From CAZJYI01 sp964550025 (GTDB taxonomy: Bacteria > Verrucomicrobiota > Kiritimatiellia > UBA8416 > CAYOBW01): a stretch of 24,717 nt of DNA. The position numbers and the translations under genes were made by a program. Positions 1 through 8,130 of the stretch are shown here, piece after piece (the stretch's first letter is position 1; each line of letters opens with the position of its first letter). The notes under the pieces were generated by a model, which was not told where the DNA came from, made no database searches, and was given only the letters and a program-made list of their open reading frames with translations. The stretch covers positions 1 through 24,717 of the forward strand of contig CAZJYI010000157.1 of NCBI GenBank assembly GCA_964550025.1, given 5' to 3'.

Positions 1-1306
1 ACACGGTGAAGAAGATGGTCTGGTAGTACTTCTCCTTCTGCTCCACGATATCGTGCGGCACGTTGTGGAAGAAGGTCTTGAGATGCTCGAGCATCGTGTC
101 CGCGTCGCCGGCCTGAAGGGCCTCGACCATGTTGGAAAGCGCCCGGTAGGAGTCCTGCATCTCCAGGTTGGAGAACGTGCCGGCCACGGCCATGCTGAGT
201 GACTCCTCGATTTCGTGGTTCGGAAACCCGAGTCGGTACGCGCGCTGTCGCCCTTGTTGCACCGCTTCCTTGATGGTCAGGTATCCGGCCTGATAGAGCA
301 GCGGCAGGGCATGCAGCCGGTCGGCTTCGTACACCGAGAAGGCGTCCTCGGGTGCGGTCAGGTCCGCGAGATCGAGCGGTTTGCGCTTCAGCAGGTCGAG
401 CAGGAATGTCGGCGTGCCGGTTTCGAACCAGTAGTTCTTGAACTCGCGGGTGTCGAAGCACTTCATCACCGAGACCGGGTTGTAGACGGGCTCTGCTTTC
501 TCGTGGAACCGATACCCATTGTACCACGACCGCAGCTCGTCGAGCGTCTCCTCGCGGGTTCTGCCGATCGCGCCGGCCAGCGCTTCGATATAGTCCGGGA
601 AGTTCGACTCCAGTTCCTCCTGCGTATAGCCCAGCAGCGTGGCCGTGTCGCGGCGCATGGTCAGGTCGGTGAGGTTGTTGAGGTCGGAGAAGATCGAGAC
701 CTTGGAGAACTTGCTGACGCCGGTGAGCAGGACGAAGCGTTGGTGGGGTTCGGTAGTTTTGATGACCGCGTAGAACTGCTTGAGCACGGCCTGCACGTCG
801 CCCGCCGACTCCCGGCCCAGGTGCCCCAGCAGCGGCTTGTCGTATTCGTCCACCAGGATCACAACTTTGCCGTTGCGGTCGGCGAGGTCGGCGATAAGGT
901 CTTCAAATGCCTGATAGCACGCCTGCGCTGCTACCTCGCAGCCGTTCTCAACAGCAGCGCGTTTCACGAGGCGGAGCAGATTCTGTTTGAGCTCGTCGGG
1001 GTCTGTTGACGCGCTCGAGCCCATGTCCAGGTGGATCACCGGGTATGTATGCCAGTCGTACTCCGTGTCGGCAATCGCCAGGTTAGCCCCGCCGCAGGCG
1101 GCCCCCTCGAACAGCTCACGCCGGCCCTTGAAGATGGCCTTCAGTGTGCTGACCAGCAGCGATTTGCCGAAGCGGCGCGGGCGGGCCAGGAAGTACTGGC
1201 CCGTGTTTGCCACCAAGTCGTGAATCCCGGCCGTCTTGTCGACGTACAGAAACCCCTCATCGCGGAGCGTCTCGAACGTATAGATGCTGGTGGTGAGCGG
1301 TTTCAT
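1..1306 (-). CDS. AAA-ATPase-like / PD-(D/E)XK nuclease family protein (partial, 3' end outside window)
   Basis: The reading frame starts at the ATG at 1306 and runs off the left edge without a stop, so about 435 N-terminal residues are seen. The start MKPLTTSIYTFETLRDEG is typical of the family. A Walker A-like segment RPRRFGKSLL has its Lys at about residue 48, and a Walker B-like VVILVDEYDKPLL has Asp153/Glu154. Further on are the family motifs YNGYRF and NYWFETGTPTFL. These fit the AAA-ATPase-like family (PF09820), which normally carries a C-terminal PD-(D/E)XK nuclease-like domain (PDDEXK_9). The last visible residues, KYYQTIFFTV, look like the beginning of that domain. The biological role of the family is unsettled; copies are numerous in Bacteroidetes and PVC genomes and have been suspected of mobile-element or defence links. 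The gene is divergent from everything else in the window. The family call is secure; the function is not. Confidence 0.9.
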   Translation of the reverse strand, partial: MKPLTTSIYTFETLRDEGFLYVDKTAGIHDLVANTGQYFLARPRRFGKSLLVSTLKAIFKGRRELFEGAACGGANLAIADTEYDWHTYPVIHLDMGSSASTDPDELKQNLLRLVKRAAVENGCEVAAQACYQAFEDLIADLADRNGKVVILVDEYDKPLLGHLGRESAGDVQAVLKQFYAVIKTTEPHQRFVLLTGVSKFSKVSIFSDLNNLTDLTMRRDTATLLGYTQEELESNFPDYIEALAGAIGRTREETLDELRSWYNGYRFHEKAEPVYNPVSVMKCFDTREFKNYWFETGTPTFLLDLLKRKPLDLADLTAPEDAFSVYEADRLHALPLLYQAGYLTIKEAVQQGRQRAYRLGFPNHEIEESLSMAVAGTFSNLEMQDSYRALSNMVEALQAGDADTMLEHLKTFFHNVPHDIVEQKEKYYQTIFFTV

Positions 1307-1313
1307 GCTTCGC

Positions 1314-1343
1314 ACTATATCGGCAACGCCTGCGCCGGGTCAA
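1314..1343 (-). promoter_or_regulatory. sigma70-type promoter for the AAA-ATPase-like gene, probably leaderless
   Basis: On the minus strand a -35 TTGACC (1343-1338) is followed after 18 nt by a -10 TATAGT (1319-1314). The start ATG at 1306 lies only 7 nt beyond the -10 box. Transcription should therefore begin at or next to the A of the ATG, and no Shine-Dalgarno sequence fits in the gap (GCGAAGC). This implies a leaderless mRNA. The left arm of the inverted-repeat element begins just upstream at 1351. Confidence 0.6.
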
Positions 1344-1350
1344 GCTGCAC

Positions 1351-1493
1351 GGGCGCATCTGCGATTCGTTGCGCCTTGAGTGGGGGACGCTCTTACGAGC
1401 GCACTACAAACGGGTGCGCCGGCGTTCGTAGTTCCGCCGTGAGGCGGTCCCCGGCGGGAAAACCAGTTTGCGCAACGAATCGCAGATGCGCCC
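1351..1493. repeat. 143-bp inverted-repeat element (REP/MITE-like)
   Basis: Two perfect 24-bp inverted arms lie at 1351-1374 and 1470-1493 (the left arm begins GGGCGCATCTGCGATTCG), separated by 95 bp. The interior holds further nested pairings. ACTACAAAC (near 1404) pairs with GTTCGTAGT with one mismatch. CCGCC/GGCGG forms a small hairpin around 1436-1447, and CGCTC/GAGCG another around 1394-1407. There is no room for a transposase, so this would be a non-autonomous or REP-type element. It occupies the region between two divergent genes. It could also act as a transcription barrier. Confidence 0.7.
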
Positions 1494-1533
1494 AAGCTGC
1501 GCCGGGCTTGCGCGTCGAACTTGACTGTCCGGG

Positions 1534-1911
1534 ATGGCTGCAGTACACATGTATGTGAGAACGGCCGGCGGAATTTGTGCGGGCCATGCCCGGCTGTTGC
1601 ACGCTGCGCCGATCCTGCATATTTCGGCGCGTCTGGGCGGCGGCAGTCGGCCATTGGAGATCATTCTCAGCATCAAAGACGTGGGCGAGCGCGTACGTGT
1701 TTTCGTGCTTGTGGAGGAGAGCGGGAAGACCGAGCGGTGCCAGTACCAGCACCAGGAGCTTGGGTCGGTGGCCCGCTTGGGCGGGCTCATTCGCGAGTTT
1801 GTGGAAACGCCACAGGACAACGGGACGGATAGCGACAGAGAGGATTGGACAGTATGGGAACTGAAAGCAGAACACAACACGGGTTGGCGAGCTCGCTCTA
1901 TCGGCCGTTGA
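1534..1911 (+). CDS. doubtful small hypothetical ORF
   Basis: This 125-codon frame covers most of the otherwise gene-free stretch before the methyltransferase gene. From about residue 28 the translation looks protein-like, with alternating hydrophobic strands such as PLEIILSIKDVGERVRVFVL, and third codon positions are mostly G or C, as in the real genes nearby. Against it: no Shine-Dalgarno is visible before the ATG at 1534 or the ATG at 1549, the first 25 residues look non-coding, and the frame overlaps the start of the next gene by 58 nt. It may be a real small gene, the remnant of one, or chance. I recognise no family. Confidence 0.25.
   Translation: MAAVHMYVRTAGGICAGHARLLHAAPILHISARLGGGSRPLEIILSIKDVGERVRVFVLVEESGKTERCQYQHQELGSVARLGGLIREFVETPQDNGTDSDREDWTVWELKAEHNTGWRARSIGR
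1838..1843 (+). promoter_or_regulatory. ribosome binding site deciding the methyltransferase start
   Basis: GAGAGG lies 10 nt before the ATG at 1854 but only 1 nt before the alternative TTG at 1845, so translation should begin at 1854. Confidence 0.55.
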
Positions 1912-3314
1912 GCGACGGTGATGTCGTTAGGATCGTCGACGATGCGTTCCGGATTCTCGAAGAGGCGGGGATGCTGGTCTTCTCGAAGACGGCCCGCGAG
2001 GCCTTTTCGCGCGCGGGCGCCGACGTGGACGAGAGCACTTGTCGCTGTAAGCTGCCGCGGGGCCTCGTCGAGGATGCGATCGATTCGAATCCGTCTTCGA
2101 TCACCCTCTTCTCGCGCGACGGCGAGATGGATTGCGTGCTGGAGAAGAACCGCGTGCATTACGGCACGGGCGGCACCGCGATCTACGTGCTGGACCCGGA
2201 TAGCGGTGAACGGCGCCCTTCCACCGTTGCGGATGTCGCCCTCAACGCGCGGGTGATCGACGGGCTCGAGAATATTCATCTTTTCACGATCAACGTGTTC
2301 CCGAACGACATCGAGAACCGCGATCACATCGACGCCAACCGTTTCTTTCACGCTTTCGACAATACCACCAAGCACGTCATGGGCGGCATCTACTCCATGG
2401 CGGGGTGCCGCGAAGTGGTCCGCATGGCGGAGACGATCGCCGGCGGGGCCGATGCCCTGCGCGCGAAACCGTTTGTCTCGTTCATTACGCTGATCATCAG
2501 CCCCTACAAGATCGACGACCACTACGGGGAGATGACCTGCTACCTGGCCGGGAAGGGCCTCCCGGTCGTCGTCCCGACCGAGCCGATCTGCGGGACGACC
2601 TCTCCCATCACCCTGGCGGGCAACGTGCTGACGCACGTGGCCGAGACGCTGGGCGGCATCGCCATGGTGCAGTGCGTGAAGAAGGGCGCTCCCGGGATCT
2701 GCGGCAGCGTGGGGTCCATTACCAACCTGCACACCATGGATCACGTCGCCGGCGCGATCGAGCGGGCCATGATCAATGCCGCGGTTTCCCAGGTGGCGCA
2801 GCATCTTGCGATTCCGCTCTACTCGACCGGCGGCACGACCGATGCAAAGGCGGTCAACGTGCAGGCCTCGTACGAAAGCGCGATGTCCAGCCTGCTCGTG
2901 GCCATGAGCGGCGCAAACTACATCCACGACATTGCCGGCCTGATGGAAACCGACCTGACGGTCTCCTACGAGAAGCTTGTCGTGGACAACGAGATCCTGG
3001 GAATGTGCCAGCGCGTGTTGCGCGGCATCGAGGTCAACGACGACACCCTGGCCACGGACCTGATGATCGAGAAGGGGCCGGGGTGCGACTACCTGGCCGA
3101 GGAACATACGATCCAGTACATGCGGGACGAGTTCTACATGCCCGGGCTGTCCAACCGGGACAAGCGTGAGACCCTTCAGCCCGGCGACGACGCCCTCGCC
3201 CGTGCGGCCGCAACGGTTGCCGGCGTGCGCCAGGCTGAACCGCGAAGCTGCCTGCCGCAGGACACGCGTGCGGCCTTGCTGGGTGAGCTACCGCACATTG
3301 TGTGCAACCAGTAG
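1854..3314 (+). CDS. MttB-family (trimethylamine methyltransferase superfamily) corrinoid methyltransferase, non-pyrrolysine
   Basis: This 486-residue protein is close to the usual length of MttB-superfamily proteins (PF06253). Recognisable stretches include YGTGGTAIYVLDPDSGERR with NARVIDGLENIHLF (about 100-145), EPICGTTSPITLAGN (about 240-255), and GGTTDAKAVNVQASYESAMS (about 320-345). The frame is continuous with no in-frame amber codon, so this is not the pyrrolysine-containing trimethylamine enzyme. Characterised non-pyrrolysine relatives demethylate quaternary amines such as glycine betaine, proline betaine or carnitine, passing the methyl group to a corrinoid protein. The substrate here cannot be assigned. 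No signal peptide is seen, so it should act in the cytoplasm. No corrinoid protein or reactivase is encoded in the window, so partners would have to lie elsewhere. It is the first clear gene of a cluster continuing to 11067; the next gene follows after 127 nt. Confidence 0.9.
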   Translation: MGTESRTQHGLASSLYRPLSDGDVVRIVDDAFRILEEAGMLVFSKTAREAFSRAGADVDESTCRCKLPRGLVEDAIDSNPSSITLFSRDGEMDCVLEKNRVHYGTGGTAIYVLDPDSGERRPSTVADVALNARVIDGLENIHLFTINVFPNDIENRDHIDANRFFHAFDNTTKHVMGGIYSMAGCREVVRMAETIAGGADALRAKPFVSFITLIISPYKIDDHYGEMTCYLAGKGLPVVVPTEPICGTTSPITLAGNVLTHVAETLGGIAMVQCVKKGAPGICGSVGSITNLHTMDHVAGAIERAMINAAVSQVAQHLAIPLYSTGGTTDAKAVNVQASYESAMSSLLVAMSGANYIHDIAGLMETDLTVSYEKLVVDNEILGMCQRVLRGIEVNDDTLATDLMIEKGPGCDYLAEEHTIQYMRDEFYMPGLSNRDKRETLQPGDDALARAAATVAGVRQAEPRSCLPQDTRAALLGELPHIVCNQ

Positions 3315-3441
3315 TGGCTTGGTCAGGCGGGACGGCGCGCAATCGCTGACGGGTTTCGGAGGCGATGCCGGAAACGGCGTTCCAAGGCGTTCGATCGATG
3401 GTAGGGTGTCGATCCGTCGTTCAGTTCAGCCAGGAGTTGCT

Positions 3442-5376
3442 ATGTCCCGATTGTCTGCCTCACGGATTACGCTCGGTCTGCTGGTCGGTCTCGCCGCCGC
3501 GATGCCCGCGGCCGGTGTCATCAATCCCTCGCTCCAACCCTCACACCTGGCGGACCGGTACCTGAACGTATTGTACTGCCGCGTGGTGTCGTCTGATTCG
3601 GGCGCACTGACAACCGTCCTCGAGGTAGAGGGAGTCAGCAAGGGGGCATTCGCCCCAAAGACCGTAACGTTGGCGGCGGCGGACAGAGGTATTGCCAAGG
3701 CGGTTCTCTCCCTGCGCAAAGGCCGGTCCATCGTTGCCTATGTCGGCAAGAAGCGCCGAAGACATGAGAAAGACATCCTGTACTACAGCGGGGACGGGGT
3801 CTGGTACACCGGGACGATTGCCGATGACGTGGACAGATGGACGGTTCTCGCCAATGCGGACAAGGGCAAGGACCCATCCAGCATCCAGATTATGTTTGGG
3901 ACCTTCAACGGCGAGGTCGAGAGTCTGTGGGAGATGATGAAGGACACCGCACAGGGCGTGGCCTACTTTCCCGCCGTGCCGCTGACGAGGTTCTCCGCCA
4001 AGGTCGTTGCTGCGCTCGAGGAGCCCGTGCGGGGCGTTGCCGTTCACGATGTGAACGCTGACGGCCGGTGTGACCTGTTTGCCTGTTCGGCCGGCGGCAA
4101 TCGTCTCTTCGTTCAGGACGCCACTGGGGCGTTCATCGATCGTACCGCGGCGTCCGGCCTGGGAACGACCGCCAGTGCCGCGTGCAGCTTTGCCGACGTC
4201 GACGGCGATGGCGACGCCGATGCGCTGCTCGACGGTCTCCTCTATCAGCAGGCGGACGGCAGGTTCGACCGGAGTCGTGACGTGCCGGCCGAAGGCGGAT
4301 GTCTCAGTGCGGCGTTCGTGGAGTACAATGGGGACGGGTACCCGGACGTTGTCGTGTCCCGCGAGGGTGACGGACTGGCGCTTTACGTGAATCCCGGCAG
4401 AGACGGCGGGGTCTTTCTCGACAAGACCGAGACGGCGGGATTGAATGACGAGGAAAGCGGCGAGGGCCGGACGGGGTATTTCGAAGTGTGTGACTGGGAT
4501 GCCGATGGACGAACGGACTTGATATTCGTCAGCGGCCCGGGCTACCTGCTCTGGCAGAATGCCGCGGGCGTTTTCGAACCGTCGGAGATTACGGACATTG
4601 AAGGCGAGGGGTTTGACGGTGGGACGGCAGCCTTCGGAACCGTCACCCGCCCCGACGTGTCCGGCGTCTACCTGGTTTCCGGTGAGTTGAAGTCGCTGGT
4701 ATGCGAAGATGAGGGTAGTCTGAGTGACGTGACGCGGGAGGGCAACGAGATCTACGATCCCGTCGCGGGGCTGCTGATGGCGTTGGCCGAGGATCTCAAT
4801 GCCGACGGAACGGTGGATCTCTACGCCGCCAGCCACGGAGGGGGTTCGTCCTTTTACGTGGCCAACCGCGGATACGCGTCCTTCTTGTCGCCGGAGAAGT
4901 ACAGGGGGGGCAAGGTGGTGCCGCCGGAGGTCTACGGCCGGCCTGCGTGGGGGCTGGCGGCCGGGGACGTGAATGGAGACGGGGCCGTGGACATGCTTGT
5001 CGGCGGGCTTGACGGCAGGCTTTCGCTGCTCGTCAACGAGACGTTGACCGACCGCCCGATGCGGGCCGATGTCAGTACGACGCACGACGTACGCAAGCAG
5101 ATTCAGACACGCATCATTACCGTCAGGCCCGTGGCGGGAAGAGGTCTTCCGGGTTGCCGTTTGACGCTGGTCGACGCGGCGGGCAGGCCCGTGACACGCC
5201 GCTGGATCGGCACGAATGTCGGCGTGGGCTGCTGCGGTCCCGCTCAGTTCACATTGGCGGTGCGCGAACCGGGCAGTTACCAGGTGCATGTACGGTTCAG
5301 CGATGGCGGCGTGAGCAAACTGCCACTGAACATCGACGAGGAGACGCCGAGGCACCAGGTGCTGACGGTCCGGTGA
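3442..5376 (+). CDS. secreted FG-GAP/VCBS-repeat protein with UnbV/ASPIC-like C-terminus
   Basis: The protein has 644 residues. I chose the ATG at 3442, not upstream GTG codons, because AGGAG (3432-3436) sits 5 nt before it and it gives a clean signal peptide (MSRLSASRITLGLLVGLAAA, cleavage near AAG). Residues about 25-195 are an unrecognised N-terminal domain. Six Asp-rich, probably calcium-binding FG-GAP-type repeats follow: VHDVNADGRCDLFA (about 202), FADVDGDGDADALLDG (252), EYNGDGYPDVVVS (294), CDWDADGRTDLIFVSG (350), AEDLNADGTVDLYAA (450) and AGDVNGDGAVDMLVGG (508). Together they suggest a beta-propeller. Residues about 557-630 (GRGLPGCRLTLVDAAGRPV, later VRFSDGGVSKLPL) resemble the UnbV/ASPIC domain often found after such propellers. 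It is probably an exported binding protein or an ungrouped hydrolase; no catalytic residues were identified. The next gene starts 57 nt downstream. Confidence 0.82.
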   Translation: MSRLSASRITLGLLVGLAAAMPAAGVINPSLQPSHLADRYLNVLYCRVVSSDSGALTTVLEVEGVSKGAFAPKTVTLAAADRGIAKAVLSLRKGRSIVAYVGKKRRRHEKDILYYSGDGVWYTGTIADDVDRWTVLANADKGKDPSSIQIMFGTFNGEVESLWEMMKDTAQGVAYFPAVPLTRFSAKVVAALEEPVRGVAVHDVNADGRCDLFACSAGGNRLFVQDATGAFIDRTAASGLGTTASAACSFADVDGDGDADALLDGLLYQQADGRFDRSRDVPAEGGCLSAAFVEYNGDGYPDVVVSREGDGLALYVNPGRDGGVFLDKTETAGLNDEESGEGRTGYFEVCDWDADGRTDLIFVSGPGYLLWQNAAGVFEPSEITDIEGEGFDGGTAAFGTVTRPDVSGVYLVSGELKSLVCEDEGSLSDVTREGNEIYDPVAGLLMALAEDLNADGTVDLYAASHGGGSSFYVANRGYASFLSPEKYRGGKVVPPEVYGRPAWGLAAGDVNGDGAVDMLVGGLDGRLSLLVNETLTDRPMRADVSTTHDVRKQIQTRIITVRPVAGRGLPGCRLTLVDAAGRPVTRRWIGTNVGVGCCGPAQFTLAVREPGSYQVHVRFSDGGVSKLPLNIDEETPRHQVLTVR

Positions 5377-5433
5377 GCCCTGCGCTGCGGAGACGATTTG
5401 CATGAGAAGACAGTGCGGCTATAGGAGAAGAGC

Positions 5434-8130
5434 ATGAAGACGCCCTGTTTGGTATCCATGCTGACGATCGCGGTTGCTGCGACCGGTTGGGTGCGCGCCG
5501 CCGAGACGACTCCCGCGTCGGGGACGGCCGGGGACGCGCCGTACCTGGGCGAACAATGGCCTTCGGCCCGAACCCTCGTCTGGGCCGTGCCCGGGGAAGG
5601 CGGCACGGCCGTGGAGCCCGGCAATTGGACTGTGTATGCGTCGAGCGCCGCGTACGAAGCCGGCGATGCGGGAGAGCCCGCCACGGCCGGCCCCGATGAG
5701 AACACCGATCTGATCCTACCCGATGCGCCCGATGGCCGGCCATACATCGTGGGGTGCATGGTTTCGGCCAAACAGAGGCAGGTCGGCCAGGATCTTCGTT
5801 CCCAGCCGCCGTTCCTGAACTGCAGGCATATAAGGATCGGGATGGGTGCGGCGCTGGACTGTGGAATGGGCGTCTCCAGAGGCCGGTCTGTTGCCAGCGA
5901 TCGGCCGTGGGACGACACACCCATCGGGATCTACGGAAACGTAGCCGTTGAAGACGGCGGCTATCTCTACGGCCCCCTGCACTTCCTCGGCGACAGGCAC
6001 ACTTCGTTCTCGGCGGGGAAGAGCCCCGAGCCACTCGGGCGGAGCCTTTTGATACGAAAGTCCCGCGCTGCCAGCGTCACGCTGATAGCCCCACAATACG
6101 ACCTCGTAGACGCGGTAACCGTTGAATCCGGGCGGCTGGTCATCGCATCCCGGACCTGCCTTCGGATCAATGCGACTCTCCAGGCGCGGATCGATCGCAA
6201 GAAGCTCAGAAAACGTGGATTCTGCCGAGCGGAACCGTACTTCCGAGTCTGCAATGGCGCCGTCCTCCAACTGATGGGCGGCTCGCGAATCGGTCGAGTC
6301 AAACCGCCGGAGGACATCATACCGGATCTCCGTATCGAAGGGCTGCTGGAGATAGGCGGAGCGGGGCATGCCGACGACGGCCCCGCCGTGATTGAGTTGA
6401 CCGCGGCGGCGGGTGACGGCGCATTTTTGAACCAGCCCGGAGGTCTCTACGTTCAGCCGACAGCCGAAATCCGCAACCATGGCGAGCTTTCCGTTACGGC
6501 CGGAAATCGTGACCCGACGGCCGAAAACGAAGGCATCTCGGTCTTCCTCGAGAAGACCGTGGATTTCGGCAAGGTGACCATGGACTACCTGCGCCCCGGC
6601 GGCATTGCGGCCACCGATCCGGACGAGGCGAAGAGAGCCCTGTCGGCGGCAACGTTCGGTGAGCACTGCGCCGCGTCCGGCGATGCGAGGTTCTCGAGAA
6701 TCGAATTCATCAATTCCAATGGCGGATCAGGAACGGTGGAGTTTGTCGACGATTTGAGTACCGAATGCGAGATCCTCTTTCCTCTGGGCGATCGCCTGAT
6801 CGTGCGTTCCGCGGGCAGCCGCATTGTGCAGTCGTTCGACCTGCGGAGCGTCCACGCCGTCGAGATCGGCGGCAGGCGAACCGTTTACAGTCCCAAACGC
6901 CCACTGACCGTTCGGGAACAGCAGCTCCGCGAGACGAACGCCCTGTGGGCGGATGTTCCGGGCGATGGGCAGCTCGGCCACTACGGCAGACAGGAATGGC
7001 CGAAGGTCCCGCTGATGATCTGGCGGCGCCCCGGGGAATCGGGTACGCGTTTCGTCGGGGCCAATTGGCTCGATGAGCTCGGCAGGCCGTATTTCGAGCC
7101 GCCGACCAGCATCGACTCCAGGGCCGGCGATCTGCCTGTTGCGGATATCCTCCTGCCCGCTTCCGACGTCTACTACCAGGTCGTCGGTGAGAGGCCCCAG
7201 TGGCGCTGCCGTCACATGACCGTCGAGAACAACGCTCACTTCTTCCTCACGTACTGCATCCGCGGCAATGTATGGATGAAGGACGGCAGTAGAATGCAGG
7301 CCCCCTGGTTCGGCAGGTATGCCAACGACACGCCCGGGCTGCACCGTTTCCTCCGTTTTGACGGGATGAGGATCGACCGGCCACGCAAGGGCGAGGAGGT
7401 CCCGGCACGCGGCCATTTCAACATTTCTCAGTGGGGCCAGTACCGGGCGGCAAGCAACGCGACAATCGAGCTCATTGGGACGAACATGGTCACCGACCAA
7501 TTCAGCGTGGGTGGCGAGGGCACGGTGATCATCTCCGAGAAGAGCCACCTGGCTCCGGGAAACCGGACCGCCTTCGCGATCATGCCCGGTTCAACCGTCG
7601 TGCTTCTCCAGGATGCGCGCATCGGTTGCGAGACCGTCGCGACCCTTGGAGGCAAGGCGTCGGTCTGGGTGGGGGGCACGTTGATGATCGGTACGCCCCG
7701 GCGGCCCATCACGCGGGACATGCTCTTCGCGGTGACCGGGATCGATGAGAAGTTCATCAATCGCCGGCCAGCCGAGAATATCCGGTGTCCCGGTGTCTCC
7801 TTCCTGGTGGGCGAAAAGGGACGATTCATCGTCCATACCGTCGACCCGACCAAGGCGCGTTTGGTATTCAAGATGCACGAGGGCGAACAAGCCAGGGCGC
7901 GAGGCAAGGGGAGAGGCGATTTCGGCGACCCCAAAGGCATCGTGCTGGATTTTCTTGGTGAGGCCAAGCTGAACGGTGTGGTGTTCGATAACGTCCTGAA
8001 GGACGGTCTCATGGTTTCCCGCCAACAAAGGGCTACCTGGAAGAACGTCTCTTACGGTGCGAACAACCTGGCCGAACCGGAGGAACTGTATTGGTACTTT
8101 GAGGACCATAAGAGGAGGTATTACCCATGA
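5434..8130 (+). CDS. large secreted beta-rich protein with internal duplication, function unknown
   Basis: The protein has 898 residues. AGGAG (5423-5427) lies 6 nt before the ATG. The N-terminus is a signal peptide (MKTPCLVSMLTIAVAATGWV, cleavage near RAAE). Two related halves can be seen. The segment at about residue 37 (YLGEQWPSARTLVWAVPGEG, then GNW) corresponds to that at about 512 (HYGRQEWPKVPLMIWRRPGE, then ANW). Each is followed by an ILP/Y.V stretch, a CRH(I/M) strand and a line such as GNVAVEDGGYLYGPLHF or GNVWMKDGSRMQAPWF. Strands, GN.. turns and Gly-rich lines suggest a right-handed beta-helix, with some likeness to G8-type domains. I cannot name the family or an active site. The stop codon overlaps the next start (ATGA at 8127-8130), so the two are probably translationally coupled. 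A role in binding or cutting an extracellular polymer is a guess from context. Confidence 0.78.
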   Translation: MKTPCLVSMLTIAVAATGWVRAAETTPASGTAGDAPYLGEQWPSARTLVWAVPGEGGTAVEPGNWTVYASSAAYEAGDAGEPATAGPDENTDLILPDAPDGRPYIVGCMVSAKQRQVGQDLRSQPPFLNCRHIRIGMGAALDCGMGVSRGRSVASDRPWDDTPIGIYGNVAVEDGGYLYGPLHFLGDRHTSFSAGKSPEPLGRSLLIRKSRAASVTLIAPQYDLVDAVTVESGRLVIASRTCLRINATLQARIDRKKLRKRGFCRAEPYFRVCNGAVLQLMGGSRIGRVKPPEDIIPDLRIEGLLEIGGAGHADDGPAVIELTAAAGDGAFLNQPGGLYVQPTAEIRNHGELSVTAGNRDPTAENEGISVFLEKTVDFGKVTMDYLRPGGIAATDPDEAKRALSAATFGEHCAASGDARFSRIEFINSNGGSGTVEFVDDLSTECEILFPLGDRLIVRSAGSRIVQSFDLRSVHAVEIGGRRTVYSPKRPLTVREQQLRETNALWADVPGDGQLGHYGRQEWPKVPLMIWRRPGESGTRFVGANWLDELGRPYFEPPTSIDSRAGDLPVADILLPASDVYYQVVGERPQWRCRHMTVENNAHFFLTYCIRGNVWMKDGSRMQAPWFGRYANDTPGLHRFLRFDGMRIDRPRKGEEVPARGHFNISQWGQYRAASNATIELIGTNMVTDQFSVGGEGTVIISEKSHLAPGNRTAFAIMPGSTVVLLQDARIGCETVATLGGKASVWVGGTLMIGTPRRPITRDMLFAVTGIDEKFINRRPAENIRCPGVSFLVGEKGRFIVHTVDPTKARLVFKMHEGEQARARGKGRGDFGDPKGIVLDFLGEAKLNGVVFDNVLKDGLMVSRQQRATWKNVSYGANNLAEPEELYWYFEDHKRRYYP
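8112..8118 (+). promoter_or_regulatory. strong ribosome binding site inside the 3' end of the upstream gene
   Basis: GAGGAGG lies 8 nt before the ATG at 8127 and within the last codons of the preceding gene. It confirms the 4-nt overlapping start of the M24 peptidase gene. Confidence 0.7.

Noticed and set aside
215..1009. 264-codon open frame on the plus strand
   Set aside because: It is antisense to the AAA-ATPase-like gene, which shows Walker motifs and family motifs on the minus strand.
1845..1853. TTG start three codons upstream for the methyltransferase
   Set aside because: The only Shine-Dalgarno-like site (1838-1843) is 1 nt from this TTG but 10 nt from the ATG at 1854.
1404..3107. 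567-codon open frame on the minus strand
   Set aside because: It is antisense to the methyltransferase gene, whose plus-strand translation matches a known family over its full length.
1854..3314. Pyrrolysine-containing trimethylamine methyltransferase
   Set aside because: There is no in-frame TAG within the gene; the frame is open to its TAG stop at 3312-3314 at the normal protein length.
3541..5403. 620-codon open frame on the minus strand
   Set aside because: It is a shadow of the FG-GAP gene, which has a signal peptide, Shine-Dalgarno site and repeats on the plus strand.
5396..5427. Possible promoter TTTGCA-17-TATAGG before the 5434 gene
   Set aside because: The -10-like box overlaps the AGGAG ribosome binding site and would start the transcript at the ATG, wasting the Shine-Dalgarno. 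The gene is better explained as part of the operon.
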